This document shows positions 26,226 through 34,390 of a stretch of DNA of 64,000 nt, one piece after another. A model generated the notes under the pieces. The model had not been told where the DNA came from. It worked only from the letters and a program-made list of their open reading frames with translations, and made no database searches. Source of the DNA: Marinococcus luteus_A (lineage in GTDB: Bacteria > Bacillota > Bacilli > Bacillales > Marinococcaceae); assembly GCF_034497705.1 (NCBI RefSeq), contig NZ_JAXRUV010000001.1, positions 620,001-684,000 on the forward strand, written 5' to 3'. Position 1 is the stretch's first letter. Each line of letters begins with the position of its first letter. The translations under genes were made by a program, and so were the position numbers.

Positions 26226-26648
26226 TATGCTGTTAACCTTCTGCAGGCTCTGCATAATATCAATAAACGATGCTTTATCTCCGTATTGCGCTACAATCTC
26301 GCCCTGTTCATCAATAATAAACGTACTCGGTACGCCTTCACATTTATAGCGTCTGTACGTATCCACACCTTCGTCCTGAAGCACCGGGAAACGATAATTA
26401 TTGTTTTCTACATACATTTTAGGATCCTCTTCCCGCCGTTCGCGGCCGGTCACATTAATCGTAACAAACTGCAGCGGACTGTCTTCATTCATTTGTTCAT
26501 AAAACCGATTCTTCTGCACCAGGTCCGCGGAAGAATCCGGGCACCAGGACGCCCAGAACGTCAACAGCACCGGTTTTCCTTTCAGCTGTTCGAGCGACCA
26601 TTCAACGCCGTTCGACATTTCTTTGAGTTGAAACTGAGGGGCCTGCAT
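26223..26648 (-). CDS. TlpA/ResA-like thioredoxin-fold protein with single active-site Cys
   Basis: A 141-residue thioredoxin-fold protein of the AhpC/TlpA type: LLTFWASWCPDSSADL around residue 30, GVPSTFIIDEQGEI with the cis-proline near residue 105. The active site reads WCPDS, so the second cysteine of CxxC is replaced by Ser. It may use a one-cysteine mechanism, as peroxiredoxins do, or work with the neighbouring thioredoxin. No signal peptide, so cytoplasmic. ATG has AAGGAGG six bases away and lies inside the end of the upstream gene (47-base overlap). Confidence 0.8.
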   Translation of the reverse strand: MQAPQFQLKEMSNGVEWSLEQLKGKPVLLTFWASWCPDSSADLVQKNRFYEQMNEDSPLQFVTINVTGRERREEDPKMYVENNNYRFPVLQDEGVDTYRRYKCEGVPSTFIIDEQGEIVAQYGDKASFIDIMQSLQKVNSI

Positions 26649-26991
26649 AGGAATCCTCCTTATTTTCTGTTAAATCCTTTTTCAAATACGGGTGGAGCTG
26701 CTCAAGCAAATACGATCCCGACTGCATTTTATACAGCCGCTCTTTTTCCTCCCCGCTGTCAAATACGATTAAACACGGGACACTCTGAATTTCGAGCTGC
26801 CGGGCCTGTACAGGGGCAGTATTGATATCCACTTCCAGAAAAGAAGCACCGGCATACAATTTTTCTATGGGGGCAAGCATACGTTTTGCCAGCTGGCACG
26901 TGCCACACGTCGGCGAAGTAAACAAAACCACCTGACGACCTTCCCCCGCTTCAAGCATCTGCTCAAGCTGTTTATTCGTTATTCGTTCCAA
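26602..26991 (-). CDS. Thioredoxin-like protein with CGTC motif
   Basis: A 129-residue cytoplasmic thioredoxin-fold protein similar to Bacillus YusE-type thioredoxins. The active site is FTSPTCGTCQLAKRML near residue 25, followed by VDINTAPVQARQLEIQSVP with the cis-proline. The last 25 residues form a polar tail (KDLTENKEDS...) that overlaps the start of the next gene. The start is TTG 26991 with GGTGA eight bases away. It is co-transcribed and probably translationally coupled with the one-cysteine TlpA-like gene. Confidence 0.82.
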   Translation of the reverse strand: MERITNKQLEQMLEAGEGRQVVLFTSPTCGTCQLAKRMLAPIEKLYAGASFLEVDINTAPVQARQLEIQSVPCLIVFDSGEEKERLYKMQSGSYLLEQLHPYLKKDLTENKEDSYAGPSVSTQRNVERR

Positions 26992-27069
26992 TTTTGTTTC
27001 ACCCGCTTTGTCTCAGGACCGCAAACGGCTGCATCCTTTAGACACAGCCGGCTGTTTGGTCTCTTCTTT

Positions 27070-27594
27070 TTACTGCGTACGGAAAGCTTCGACAAGCGCC
27101 TGATTATACGCTGGAATATCCGGAGGACGCTGGCTTGAAACGATATGGCCGTCTACGACGACCGGCTCGTCCGACCAGACGGCCCCGGCGTTGGTCATAT
27201 CGTCTTTAATACCGGGAGTGCTCGTTACGTGAACGCCCTGCAGAATGCCTGCGGAGGAAAGCACCCAGCCGGCATGGCAGATTTCACCGATGATTTTTTT
27301 ATGCTCGTCCATATGCCGTACGATGGAAAGCACTTCGCTGTAGCGGCGGAGTTTATCCGGCGCCCATCCTCCAGGAACCAGGACCCCATCATAGTCTGCC
27401 GGGTCGATATCGGCAAGTGCTGCCTCTGAAACGGCCGGCACCCCGTGTTTTCCTGTATACGATTTGCCGTTTTCCTTGCCGGTGAGCAGAACTTCAGCGC
27501 CTTCTTCGCGCAGACGCATAACCGGTACCCATAACTCTAAATCTTCAAAGTCGTCTTCGACAAATGCAATAATTCTTTTTCCCTGAAGTGACAT
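27070..27594 (-). CDS. DJ-1/PfpI-family protein (general stress protein 18 type)
   Basis: A 174-residue DJ-1/PfpI/YfkM-type protein. The nucleophile elbow is GEICHAGWVLSSAG near residue 105 with Cys-His, the conserved Glu lies in EDDFEDLELW near residue 15, and VLVPGGWAPDKLR near 72 is typical. Relatives are deglycases or stress proteins removing glyoxal damage; the exact activity cannot be told. AAAGGAGGA precedes ATG. It is on the same strand as the DUF3891 gene 31 bases upstream. Confidence 0.85.
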   Translation of the reverse strand: MSLQGKRIIAFVEDDFEDLELWVPVMRLREEGAEVLLTGKENGKSYTGKHGVPAVSEAALADIDPADYDGVLVPGGWAPDKLRRYSEVLSIVRHMDEHKKIIGEICHAGWVLSSAGILQGVHVTSTPGIKDDMTNAGAVWSDEPVVVDGHIVSSQRPPDIPAYNQALVEAFRTQ

Positions 27595-27625
27595 TATGAT
27601 TCCTCCTTTATCTTGCTTTCATAAG

Positions 27626-28372
27626 CTATTCGGCAGGCTTTAATGTGACCCGGCGGCTGTCTGGCTTTACATTCCACAGGTCCTCCGGCGCCTTAAGCGG
27701 CTGCTTTACACAGCGCCGCTCCACTTCGACGGTAAAGGACTTCGTGAACGGGAATGGCTGCAGAGCTATCGTCTCTTCGTCTTCCCAGCGGGCATGAATC
27801 GTTTCATGATCAAGGGAGGCAAATGTCTGGCGGAAGCCGTCCCGGAACCAGGGGACCTCCTGCTCCTTGGACGCTCCCGGCGTATTCATGCAAATATAGA
27901 GGGACAGGTCATCAAAAAACTGAAGCAGATGAAAATGCTCAGCTGCCATCAGGAAATTCCACTGGTAGCCGACAATCAGGCGCTGCTGACGGGCAATCTC
28001 CTCCTGCATGAAGGCAATTTCCTCCGGCACCTCGGATTCTTTGAAAAATGAACCGTAGTGGCTGCTGATCAAATACGCCTGGTACGGGTCCTCTTCTTCA
28101 AGAGCATTGATCGTATTCCGATAGGCACCGAGCTTCGGCGGGACCGGATAGTGTACAAAAGATACCGGCCACCCGTTTTCATCAAGCATCGGCTCTTCAT
28201 CCAGTGTTTTCCAGGCATCGTCGTGCCGGGCTGTAGCCTGAAGCGCCGATGACCAGGACGCCTGTTCTTTGAACGTCGTATGGTGCCAATACTTCATGCA
28301 CTCCCCGGAAAGAGCCGCATGCTCCTGCTGCAACATCACTTCCACCCAGCCGTTCCGATTCTCGCTGATCAT
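27626..28372 (-). CDS. DUF3891-family protein
   Basis: A 248-residue soluble protein of the DUF3891 family, found in many Bacillaceae and of unknown function. Visible family features are an early HAAL/HHTTF region, ATARHDDAW near residue 48, YQAYLISSHYGSFF near 97, and MAAEHFHLLQFFDDLSLYIC near 143; the spread of His and Asp residues suggests a metal site as in HD-like hydrolases, but this is inference. ATG 28372 has GGGAG upstream. Situated between ilvA and the DJ-1-like gene on the same strand. Confidence 0.75.
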   Translation of the reverse strand: MISENRNGWVEVMLQQEHAALSGECMKYWHHTTFKEQASWSSALQATARHDDAWKTLDEEPMLDENGWPVSFVHYPVPPKLGAYRNTINALEEEDPYQAYLISSHYGSFFKESEVPEEIAFMQEEIARQQRLIVGYQWNFLMAAEHFHLLQFFDDLSLYICMNTPGASKEQEVPWFRDGFRQTFASLDHETIHARWEDEETIALQPFPFTKSFTVEVERRCVKQPLKAPEDLWNVKPDSRRVTLKPAE

Positions 28373-28410
28373 TGTATCCGCTCCCTTTCTGCCCGTGTGT
28401 ACCGTCTTAA

Positions 28411-29658
28411 TTAGATAAGGAAATTAAACAGCGTTTCTTCTTTGTTAATTTCTGTATATTTAATGCCGCGATCTCTCATTCTCGTGAGCAGCTTATCATA
28501 GTCCGACGGATAGGTTACTTCAATGCCGACAAGCGCCGGTCCGTTGGATTTGTTGTTTTTCTTGTTGTATTCAAAGCGGGTAATGTCATCGTCCGGGCCG
28601 AGCACATCATGCAAAAATTCACGAAGAGCGCCGGCACGCTGCGGAAAATTCACAATAAAATAATGCTGCAGTCCTTCATAAATCAATGATTTCTCCCTCA
28701 TTTCTTCCATGCGGCCGATATCATTGTTTCCTCCGCTCACGATGCAGACGACCGTTTTTCCCTTAATTTCTTCTTTGTGAAAATCAAGAGCCGCAATTGA
28801 TAAGGCTCCGGCCGGTTCAGCTACGACGGCATTTTCATTGTACAGCTCCAGAATCGTTGTACATATTTTGCCCTCAGGCACGAGCGTAATGCTGTCAAGC
28901 AGATCCTTACAGACGTCATACGTCAATTCCCCGACCCGTTTCACAGCAGCTCCGTCAACAAACTTATCGATGTAGTCGAGCGAGACAACGCCCTGATTTT
29001 CAATGGAGGCTTTCATACTTGGTGCTCCGGCCGGCTCGCAGCCAATGATCTTCGTTGAAGGGGAAATGGAGTTTACGTATGTGCCAACTCCGGATACGAG
29101 TCCGCCTCCGCCGACGCAGGAAAATAAGTAATCGATCGGCTCTTCAATGTCGTTCATAATTTCCATCCCGACTGTGCCCTGACCAGCGATCACTTTTTCG
29201 TTGTTGAACGGATGCACAAACTCCATATCGTGCGCTTCGCCGTATGCGTTTGCTTCGTAATAGGCATCGTCAAACGTGTCGCCTGTAAGTACTACTTCCA
29301 CGTAGTCCTTCCCAAATAACTTCACCTGCGAAATTTTCTGGCGCGGAGTCGTGTTTGGCATAAAAATATGGCCTTTCACTTTCAGTTCCTGGCAGGAATA
29401 GGCTACGCCCTGAGCATGATTCCCGGCGCTTGCACATACGACGCCGTTTTCAAGCTTGTCCTTCGGAATGCTGCTCATCATATAATACGCCCCGCGGATT
29501 TTAAATGAGCGCACCACCTGGAGGTCCTCCCGTTTTAAATAAATATTGGCCCCGTAACGTTCAGAAAGCACCTGGTTTTTCTGCAATGGGGTATGCGTGA
29601 CCACGTCTTTCAGTGTTTGATTTGCAATGATAATGTCTTCAATGTGTATATTCCCCAT
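28411..29658 (-). CDS. ilvA: Threonine dehydratase
   Basis: A 415-residue PLP enzyme making 2-oxobutyrate from threonine, the first step of isoleucine synthesis. The Schiff-base lysine is in VRSFKIRGAYYMM near residue 52, the phosphate loop is CVGGGGLVSGVG near 185, and SGGNNDIGRM is near 310. The C-terminal 80 residues form one ACT-like domain, as in the B. subtilis enzyme of similar length. ATG 29658 follows AAAGGA at an unusually long 11-base spacing with no better start in frame. It stands alone, not with ilvBC or leu genes. A stable hairpin lies in its leader. Confidence 0.93.
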   Translation of the reverse strand: MGNIHIEDIIIANQTLKDVVTHTPLQKNQVLSERYGANIYLKREDLQVVRSFKIRGAYYMMSSIPKDKLENGVVCASAGNHAQGVAYSCQELKVKGHIFMPNTTPRQKISQVKLFGKDYVEVVLTGDTFDDAYYEANAYGEAHDMEFVHPFNNEKVIAGQGTVGMEIMNDIEEPIDYLFSCVGGGGLVSGVGTYVNSISPSTKIIGCEPAGAPSMKASIENQGVVSLDYIDKFVDGAAVKRVGELTYDVCKDLLDSITLVPEGKICTTILELYNENAVVAEPAGALSIAALDFHKEEIKGKTVVCIVSGGNNDIGRMEEMREKSLIYEGLQHYFIVNFPQRAGALREFLHDVLGPDDDITRFEYNKKNNKSNGPALVGIEVTYPSDYDKLLTRMRDRGIKYTEINKEETLFNFLI

Positions 29659-29738
29659 ACAAGCAACGTTCCTTTCTACTTAGCGTGCGTCCACTTCAAG
29701 CGTGAATGCCCGGTTAACATGATTAGTGTAAATGCTCG

Positions 29739-29767
29739 AAAGCGGCGGAGAACGTCTCCGCCGCTTT
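29739..29767 (-). other. Stable hairpin in the ilvA leader
   Basis: AGCGGCGGAGA (29741-29751) and TCTCCGCCGCT (29755-29765) form an 11-pair stem, extended by AA/TT, with an ACG loop. It would be near the 5' end of the ilvA transcript. On the minus strand no T run follows; on the plus strand TTTTT follows, but no plus-strand gene precedes it. Confidence 0.55.
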
Positions 29768-29790
29768 TTGATCTCGTTCAAACCCTTACT

Positions 29791-29818
29791 ATTATAACAT
29801 GAATATGCACACTGAAAA
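29791..29818 (-). promoter_or_regulatory. Promoter of ilvA
   Basis: Minus-strand TTTTCA (29813-29818) and a perfect TATAAT (29791-29796) are 16 bases apart. The resulting leader of about 125 bases is too short for a complete T-box, and no T-box sequence was seen. Confidence 0.55.
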
Positions 29819-29945
29819 GCCGTGCGTTTTCCTCATCTGTACGAAGGGTACATAAATGATAATCCCGGCAGTTCTTTACCTGCCCTATTCTTTGGTATAA
29901 TGTTAGCAGTACACTTTTTCACAAACTATAAAGGGGGATTTTTTT

Positions 29946-30254
29946 ATGAACGACATGTTGAAAAAAGGATTTTTTCTAGGACTCGGAGCGGCTTCATACG
30001 GACGGGAAAAAGTTCAAACATATCTCGATGACCTCGTCACCAAGGGGAAAATCACCCCCCGAGAAGCAGACGAATGGAAAGAAGAAATGATTCAAAGGGG
30101 ATCGGCTCAAAGCGACTCCTGGAACAGCCAGGCGAAAAACTCCTTCGAAAACCGGGCGGAAAGCATGGGTATCGCTACAAAACGTGATATTGACCGTCTC
30201 GAGCAGAAGCTCGATGCCATTGAAAAGGCGATGAAAAGACCAGACGACGAATAA
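29946..30254 (+). CDS. Phasin-like small coiled-coil protein
   Basis: A 102-residue protein with a short hydrophobic N-terminus (KGFFLGLGAASYG), then helical amphipathic segments including LDDLVTKGKITPREADEWK and a C-terminal coiled coil DIDRLEQKLDAIEKAM. This resembles the phasin/PhaF-like proteins that often accompany ubiB-type genes. AAAGGGGG precedes ATG and TATAAT lies at 29896-29901. It is 32 bases upstream of the UbiB-type kinase gene, so the two form an operon, suggesting that it supports the kinase at the membrane. Confidence 0.7.
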   Translation: MNDMLKKGFFLGLGAASYGREKVQTYLDDLVTKGKITPREADEWKEEMIQRGSAQSDSWNSQAKNSFENRAESMGIATKRDIDRLEQKLDAIEKAMKRPDDE

Positions 30255-30286
30255 CCGCCAATTCTAATTAAAGGAAGGAACGCTTC

Positions 30287-31963
30287 ATGGCTATAACAAA
30301 AAGTATCCGGCACGCAAATCGATACAGAAAGATTGCTACTACGCTTGCGAAACATGGCTTCGGATATATTTTGCAGGAAGTGGGACTTTTTCACATTCTT
30401 TCTCTTCCTAAGCGGATTATGTCGGATCCCAACGACTGGAACACGCAGTCTATCGGGGTCCGTCTTCGGCTTGTCGTGGAGGAGCTCGGCCCTGCGTTCA
30501 TCAAACTCGGGCAGCTTGTAAGCACCCGGAAGGACATTTTTCCCCCGTCCGTCGTTGATGAACTCGCAAAACTGCAGGATCACGTGCCTCCGTTTCCGTA
30601 CGAGACGGCCAAATCGGTGATCGAGCACGATCTGCATGAACCTCTCGGCAATATTTATTCCTATTTTGACGAAACCCCCATAGCTGCAGCTTCCATCGGC
30701 CAGGTACATAAAGCCGTCCTCCGTGAAGGCCAGGAGGTTGTGGTGAAAATCAGCCGGCCGCACATTAAAGAGATTATCGAACAGGATATCGATATTCTGA
30801 GGGATCTGGCACGACTCCTCACCCAGCGGTTTCAATGGGCCCAATTTTATCAGCTTCAGGATATTGTGGAGGAGTACGTATCTGCCATACGGGATGAATT
30901 TGACTACTTTACCGAAGCCCGCAATATTGAGAAAATGTCCCGGACCCTTCAGCATTTTGAATCTGTCCAGGTCCCCGAAGTATATGAAGCCTGGTCATCC
31001 CGACGCGTCTTGACTATCGAATACATCGATGGCTATAAGCTTTCCGAGCTTAATTACTCCACCGTCAAATTTGATAAAAAGAAGCTCGCTCATCATCTGG
31101 TGGATTCCTTTCTGCACCAGGTGCTGCGCACCGGTTTTTTTCACAGCGACCCCCATCCCGGGAACCTGCTTTTTAAAGAAGGAAACATCGTCGCCTACAT
31201 CGATTTCGGCCAGGTTGGCCGTTTAAGTAAAAGCATGCGCAGGCAGTTCATTAACTATGTTATTGCCATGACGAGGCGGAACACCCGGGATGTAGCGGCA
31301 GCCATTTATGAAATGGCCGATTTTCCGGAAGATATGGAAACGGAAATTTTTGAAGAAGATGTGGAATACCTTTTATCCAAATATTACGAAACCCCGTTCA
31401 AGGAAATAGAAATTGGTGCAGCCATCAATGATGTATTTTCCACCTCGCACCGTTATGGCATTAGCATCCATAAAGAATTTACGATGCTTGCGAAAGCTAT
31501 TATTACCATTGAATCCATTGCCACTGAGCTCGATCCAGACTTAAGCATCGTCGAAATTGCTGAACCGTACGGCCGGATGCTCGTGAAAGAACGGTTGAAC
31601 CCGCGGGACCGGATCGAGGATGTTTTCCGCGAAGGCAAAGAGCAGTTTGGCTACATCCGTGAGCTGCCGAAAGAGATTCGCTCCGCACTGAAAAAAATCA
31701 ATGACGATGAACTCGGTGTCGATATACGCATGCCCCGCATTAATATTTTAATGAACAAGCTTGACCGTATCGGCAACCGTCTAAGCTTCAGCGTCATACT
31801 TCTCGCCTTCAGTATCGTGATGGTGGGCTTGATCGTCGGATCTACATTTGGGGACAGCAATTCGATTCTCGTTCAGCTCCCCGTCATCGAGATCAGCTTT
31901 ATTGTGTCGTTTTTTCTCTTCGTCTGGCTGCTGTATGCAATTTTCCGCTCCGGCCGATTTTGA
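30287..31963 (+). CDS. UbiB/ABC1-family atypical kinase
   Basis: A 558-residue AarF/UbiB/ABC1 atypical kinase. Signature elements are FIKLGQLVSTR (KxGQ) near residue 72, AAASIGQVHKA (Ala-rich loop) near 127, VVVKISRP, HSDPHPGNLLF (catalytic loop) near 286 and YIDFGQVGRL (metal-binding Asp) near 304. Two membrane helices end the protein (about 495-515 and 530-550). In proteobacteria UbiB supports ubiquinone synthesis; in a menaquinone-using Bacillus it may act in isoprenoid lipid extraction, but its substrate is unknown. ATG has GGAAGGAA upstream. Confidence 0.9.
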   Translation: MAITKSIRHANRYRKIATTLAKHGFGYILQEVGLFHILSLPKRIMSDPNDWNTQSIGVRLRLVVEELGPAFIKLGQLVSTRKDIFPPSVVDELAKLQDHVPPFPYETAKSVIEHDLHEPLGNIYSYFDETPIAAASIGQVHKAVLREGQEVVVKISRPHIKEIIEQDIDILRDLARLLTQRFQWAQFYQLQDIVEEYVSAIRDEFDYFTEARNIEKMSRTLQHFESVQVPEVYEAWSSRRVLTIEYIDGYKLSELNYSTVKFDKKKLAHHLVDSFLHQVLRTGFFHSDPHPGNLLFKEGNIVAYIDFGQVGRLSKSMRRQFINYVIAMTRRNTRDVAAAIYEMADFPEDMETEIFEEDVEYLLSKYYETPFKEIEIGAAINDVFSTSHRYGISIHKEFTMLAKAIITIESIATELDPDLSIVEIAEPYGRMLVKERLNPRDRIEDVFREGKEQFGYIRELPKEIRSALKKINDDELGVDIRMPRINILMNKLDRIGNRLSFSVILLAFSIVMVGLIVGSTFGDSNSILVQLPVIEISFIVSFFLFVWLLYAIFRSGRF

Positions 31964-31975
31964 CCTCCGATATAA

Positions 31976-32009
31976 ACCAAAGCTGCCGGCTTCTGCCGGC
32001 AGCTTTGGT
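31976..32009. terminator. Bidirectional terminator
   Basis: A 15-pair stem, ACCAAAGCTGCCGGC with its complement, around a TTCT loop, between two convergent genes. The T tracts are short on both sides. Confidence 0.75.
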
Positions 32010-32015
32010 GTTCCT

Positions 32016-32858
32016 TTATAACCTGTTTGGCTCTTTTTCAATCGGAAGGTCCGGATAGGAGATCCAGTCGCTCCAGCTCCCGTTATAAAGACGCACCTGC
32101 TCGAGTCCGGCTTCTCTCATGCCGAGCACATTGACGCAGGCCGTAATGCCGGAGCCGCAGTAAGAAATAACTTCATCAAATCCCTCGAGCCCCTGAAAAT
32201 GGTCACGCAGCTCACTCTGCGACTTCCATGTACCATCCTCGCGAAGCACGTCCTTCCAGAAATAATGATAAGCACCTGGAATGTGGCCGGAAACGGCGTC
32301 CACTTCTTCGTTTTCCCCGGCGTAACGCTCATAGCTTCTCGCATCCACCAGCGCTACATGTTCATTGCGCAGCTGCTGTTTTACTTCTTCAAGGTGAACC
32401 AGCTGATTCGGCTCACGGTCGATTTTCATCTGCTTCATGAGCGGCGTCGGGATTTCCTCTGTTGTCGGAAACCCTTCCTCCATCCAGTGGGAATAAGAAC
32501 GGTCGAGGACATATGTATTCGTGTGACCCGCATACTGCATCAGCCACCAAAACCTGGCTGCCCCCATACCTCCCTGATCATCATAAGCTACAACGGTCGT
32601 CTGCATGTCTATGCCCCGTTCCGAGAGAACCTGAGCGAAAAAGTCCATATCCGGCAGCGGGTGGCGTCCCCCGTGGGTTCCTGCCTGGGCGGACAAATGC
32701 TTTTCCATATCGATAAAGACAGCACCCGGAATATGATGTTTGACATATGCTTCATGTCCCGCTGCTGCATTTTTCAGTTCAAACCGGCAGTCCACCACCC
32801 GGACATGTTCATCGCGGCGGTGTTCATCCAGCCATTCAGAAGAAATTAGAAAGCCCAA
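32016..32858 (-). CDS. sseA: Sulfurtransferase with tandem rhodanese domains
   Basis: A 280-residue thiosulfate/3-mercaptopyruvate sulfurtransferase. Domain one (about residues 1-135) is the inactive rhodanese fold with GHEAYVKHHIPGAVF. Domain two carries the active cysteine in ISYCGSGITACVNVL near residue 231, with the loop CGSGIT typical of mercaptopyruvate sulfurtransferases. It transfers sulfane sulfur to thiols or cyanide in the cytosol. It lies 15 bases behind the yppE-like gene on the same strand. Confidence 0.9.
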   Translation of the reverse strand: MGFLISSEWLDEHRRDEHVRVVDCRFELKNAAAGHEAYVKHHIPGAVFIDMEKHLSAQAGTHGGRHPLPDMDFFAQVLSERGIDMQTTVVAYDDQGGMGAARFWWLMQYAGHTNTYVLDRSYSHWMEEGFPTTEEIPTPLMKQMKIDREPNQLVHLEEVKQQLRNEHVALVDARSYERYAGENEEVDAVSGHIPGAYHYFWKDVLREDGTWKSQSELRDHFQGLEGFDEVISYCGSGITACVNVLGMREAGLEQVRLYNGSWSDWISYPDLPIEKEPNRL

Positions 32859-32873
32859 CTTACTCTCCCCTTT

Positions 32874-33233
32874 CTAGGATTCCTGTGTTAACTGTGTTTG
32901 AATGCTGTTTAGAATAAACTCTACGGCCTGCAGCGTTTCCTTGAACTGCTTTTCCTTCGTAGTCCGCTGGTAGGCCTGGAGAGAGGCATTCATGATATTA
33001 TCATATGTGTCTTCCATCTGGGATTCGTGCAGGTACGGGTAGCTTGTCGTCTGCACCCAGGCAGAAGCTTCCTCTTTCCATATATCTGCTTCCCCTTTTA
33101 CCTTATCTACAAACGGTTTTACCTCCTCATAAAAATCGGGGCGGTCCTCCCGTTCCTGTACTTCGTAAAAAATCTGCTCTGCTTCATCCATGCGCCGTTT
33201 CATCTGGTCACAGCTTTCGAAAAGCCCGGGCAT
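32874..33233 (-). CDS. yppE: YppE-family (DUF1798) protein
   Basis: A 119-residue all-helical cytoplasmic protein matching YppE of Bacillus in size and in features such as RMDEAEQIFYEVQERED near residue 14, DFYEEVKPFVDKV and YPYLHESQ. YppE forms a small helical bundle; its role is unknown. It occurs near ponA-recU in B. subtilis too, so the location is conserved. It is 54 bases after the remA-like gene, suggesting a common transcript with sseA. Confidence 0.85.
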   Translation of the reverse strand: MPGLFESCDQMKRRMDEAEQIFYEVQEREDRPDFYEEVKPFVDKVKGEADIWKEEASAWVQTTSYPYLHESQMEDTYDNIMNASLQAYQRTTKEKQFKETLQAVEFILNSIQTQLTQES

Positions 33234-33287
33234 CGAAAAACCCCCTTTGATACAAAGAACGCTTCCCTTTACAGGAAAGCGAATATT

Positions 33288-33554
33288 TTAGGATGTGCTT
33301 TCTTCCTGATCCTGTTGGTTGCTCACCCGCTGTGCTACTGTTTCCGGCTGAATGGCCGACAGAAGCACGTGATCGCTGTCCGACAGGATAATGCTTCTGG
33401 TTTTCCGTCCATTCGTCACGTCGATAAGCATCTTTCTTTCGCGTGCCTCCTGGATCAAACGTTTTGTCGGGGCAGAATCAGAGCTCACAATTGAAATTAC
33501 CCTTTCTGCCATCACCATATTGCCAAAGCCGATATTGATCGGTGTATCGCTCAT
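33288..33554 (-). CDS. RemA-like DUF370 DNA-binding regulator
   Basis: An 88-residue protein closely matching extracellular matrix regulator RemA: INIGFGNMVMAERVISIVS near residue 6, SDSAPTKRLIQEARER, GRKTRSIILSDSDHVLLSA and IQPETVAQRV. RemA forms ring-like oligomers that wrap DNA and activate matrix and osmoprotectant genes in B. subtilis. The canonical gene lies beside gmk (yloC-remA-gmk), which is not here, so this could be a second copy with its own role. GGAAGGGG precedes ATG 33554. Divergent from recU. Confidence 0.85.
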   Translation of the reverse strand: MSDTPINIGFGNMVMAERVISIVSSDSAPTKRLIQEARERKMLIDVTNGRKTRSIILSDSDHVLLSAIQPETVAQRVSNQQDQEESTS

Positions 33555-33700
33555 GCTATCCCCTTCCTTTCTCGTTCTTTTCTATCCTAACACGAATAAC
33601 CGAGGCTTTGTCTATCATTCTAAGCGTGGCATACGTAATATCCTGCTGAAATTATGGTAAAATAGCAGCAGGCAGTAAATTTCAGCAAAGGAAGATTATC

Positions 33701-34303
33701 ATGGCTTACCGCTACCCAAACGGAAAAGTATACCGTCCGAAAAAAAATGCTCCCTCCCGCCAGGGCCCTCCTGCGGAAAAAAGCTTTGCCAACCGCGGCA
33801 TGACGCTTGAAGAAGACATTAATGAATCCAACGAATATTACATCGCGCACGACATCGGCATCATACATAAAAAACCGACGCCCGTACAGATTGTCGATGT
33901 TCATTACCCGAAACGAAGCGCCGCGCGCATCACCGAAGCATATTTCAAGCAGGCCTCCACCACGGACTATAACGGTGTTTTTGCCGGACGCTACATCGAT
34001 TTTGAAGCAAAAGAAACACGAAACAAAACTGCTTTTCCCCTGCAGAATTTTCATGACCACCAGGCCGATCATATGCACAAAGTTCAAAAGCAGGACGGCA
34101 TCGCATTTGTTCTTCTTCGTTTTGCCGTACACAATGAGACTTATTTATATGACGCTTCCTGTTTTCTTCACTGGTATTACGGCCAGACGAAGCGGAAATC
34201 CATTCCCTACCAGGAGATCCATACACACGGTCATCCAATTCCGCTCGGTCTTCATCCGAGACTTGACTACTTGAAGATCGTGAAGGACGTTTATTTTCAA
34301 TGA
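33701..34303 (+). CDS. recU: Holliday junction resolvase RecU
   Basis: A 200-residue RecU. Family motifs are FANRGMTLEEDINESNEYY near residue 28, PTPVQIVDVHYPKR, and the catalytic block STTDYNGVFAGRYIDFEAKE (about 87-106) with the metal-binding Asp and Glu-x-Lys. It cleaves four-way DNA junctions in recombination and chromosome segregation. It precedes ponA as in other Bacillaceae, with an 87-base gap. Start ATG 33701 has AAAGGAAG upstream. Confidence 0.95.
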   Translation: MAYRYPNGKVYRPKKNAPSRQGPPAEKSFANRGMTLEEDINESNEYYIAHDIGIIHKKPTPVQIVDVHYPKRSAARITEAYFKQASTTDYNGVFAGRYIDFEAKETRNKTAFPLQNFHDHQADHMHKVQKQDGIAFVLLRFAVHNETYLYDASCFLHWYYGQTKRKSIPYQEIHTHGHPIPLGLHPRLDYLKIVKDVYFQ

Positions 34304-34390
34304 ATATGTGTGTAACAAAACAAAAAATTGAACGTCTAATGTCTGGGTACACAGAACTAGATGCTATGCACAACGAAAGGACGAACGTCA

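Noticed and set aside
28411..29658. ilvA as EutB, the threonine-dehydratase-like partner in some ectoine clusters
   Set aside because: It is about 20 kb from the doeA operon, has a regulatory ACT-like domain and matches biosynthetic IlvA.
29676..29720. 14-codon leader-peptide-like frame before ilvA (minus strand)
   Set aside because: No ribosome site before its ATG and no run of Ile, Val, Leu or Thr codons, so attenuation by a leader peptide is not supported.
29659..29790. T-box riboswitch upstream of ilvA
   Set aside because: The leader is only about 125 bases and no T-box sequence or specifier arm was seen.
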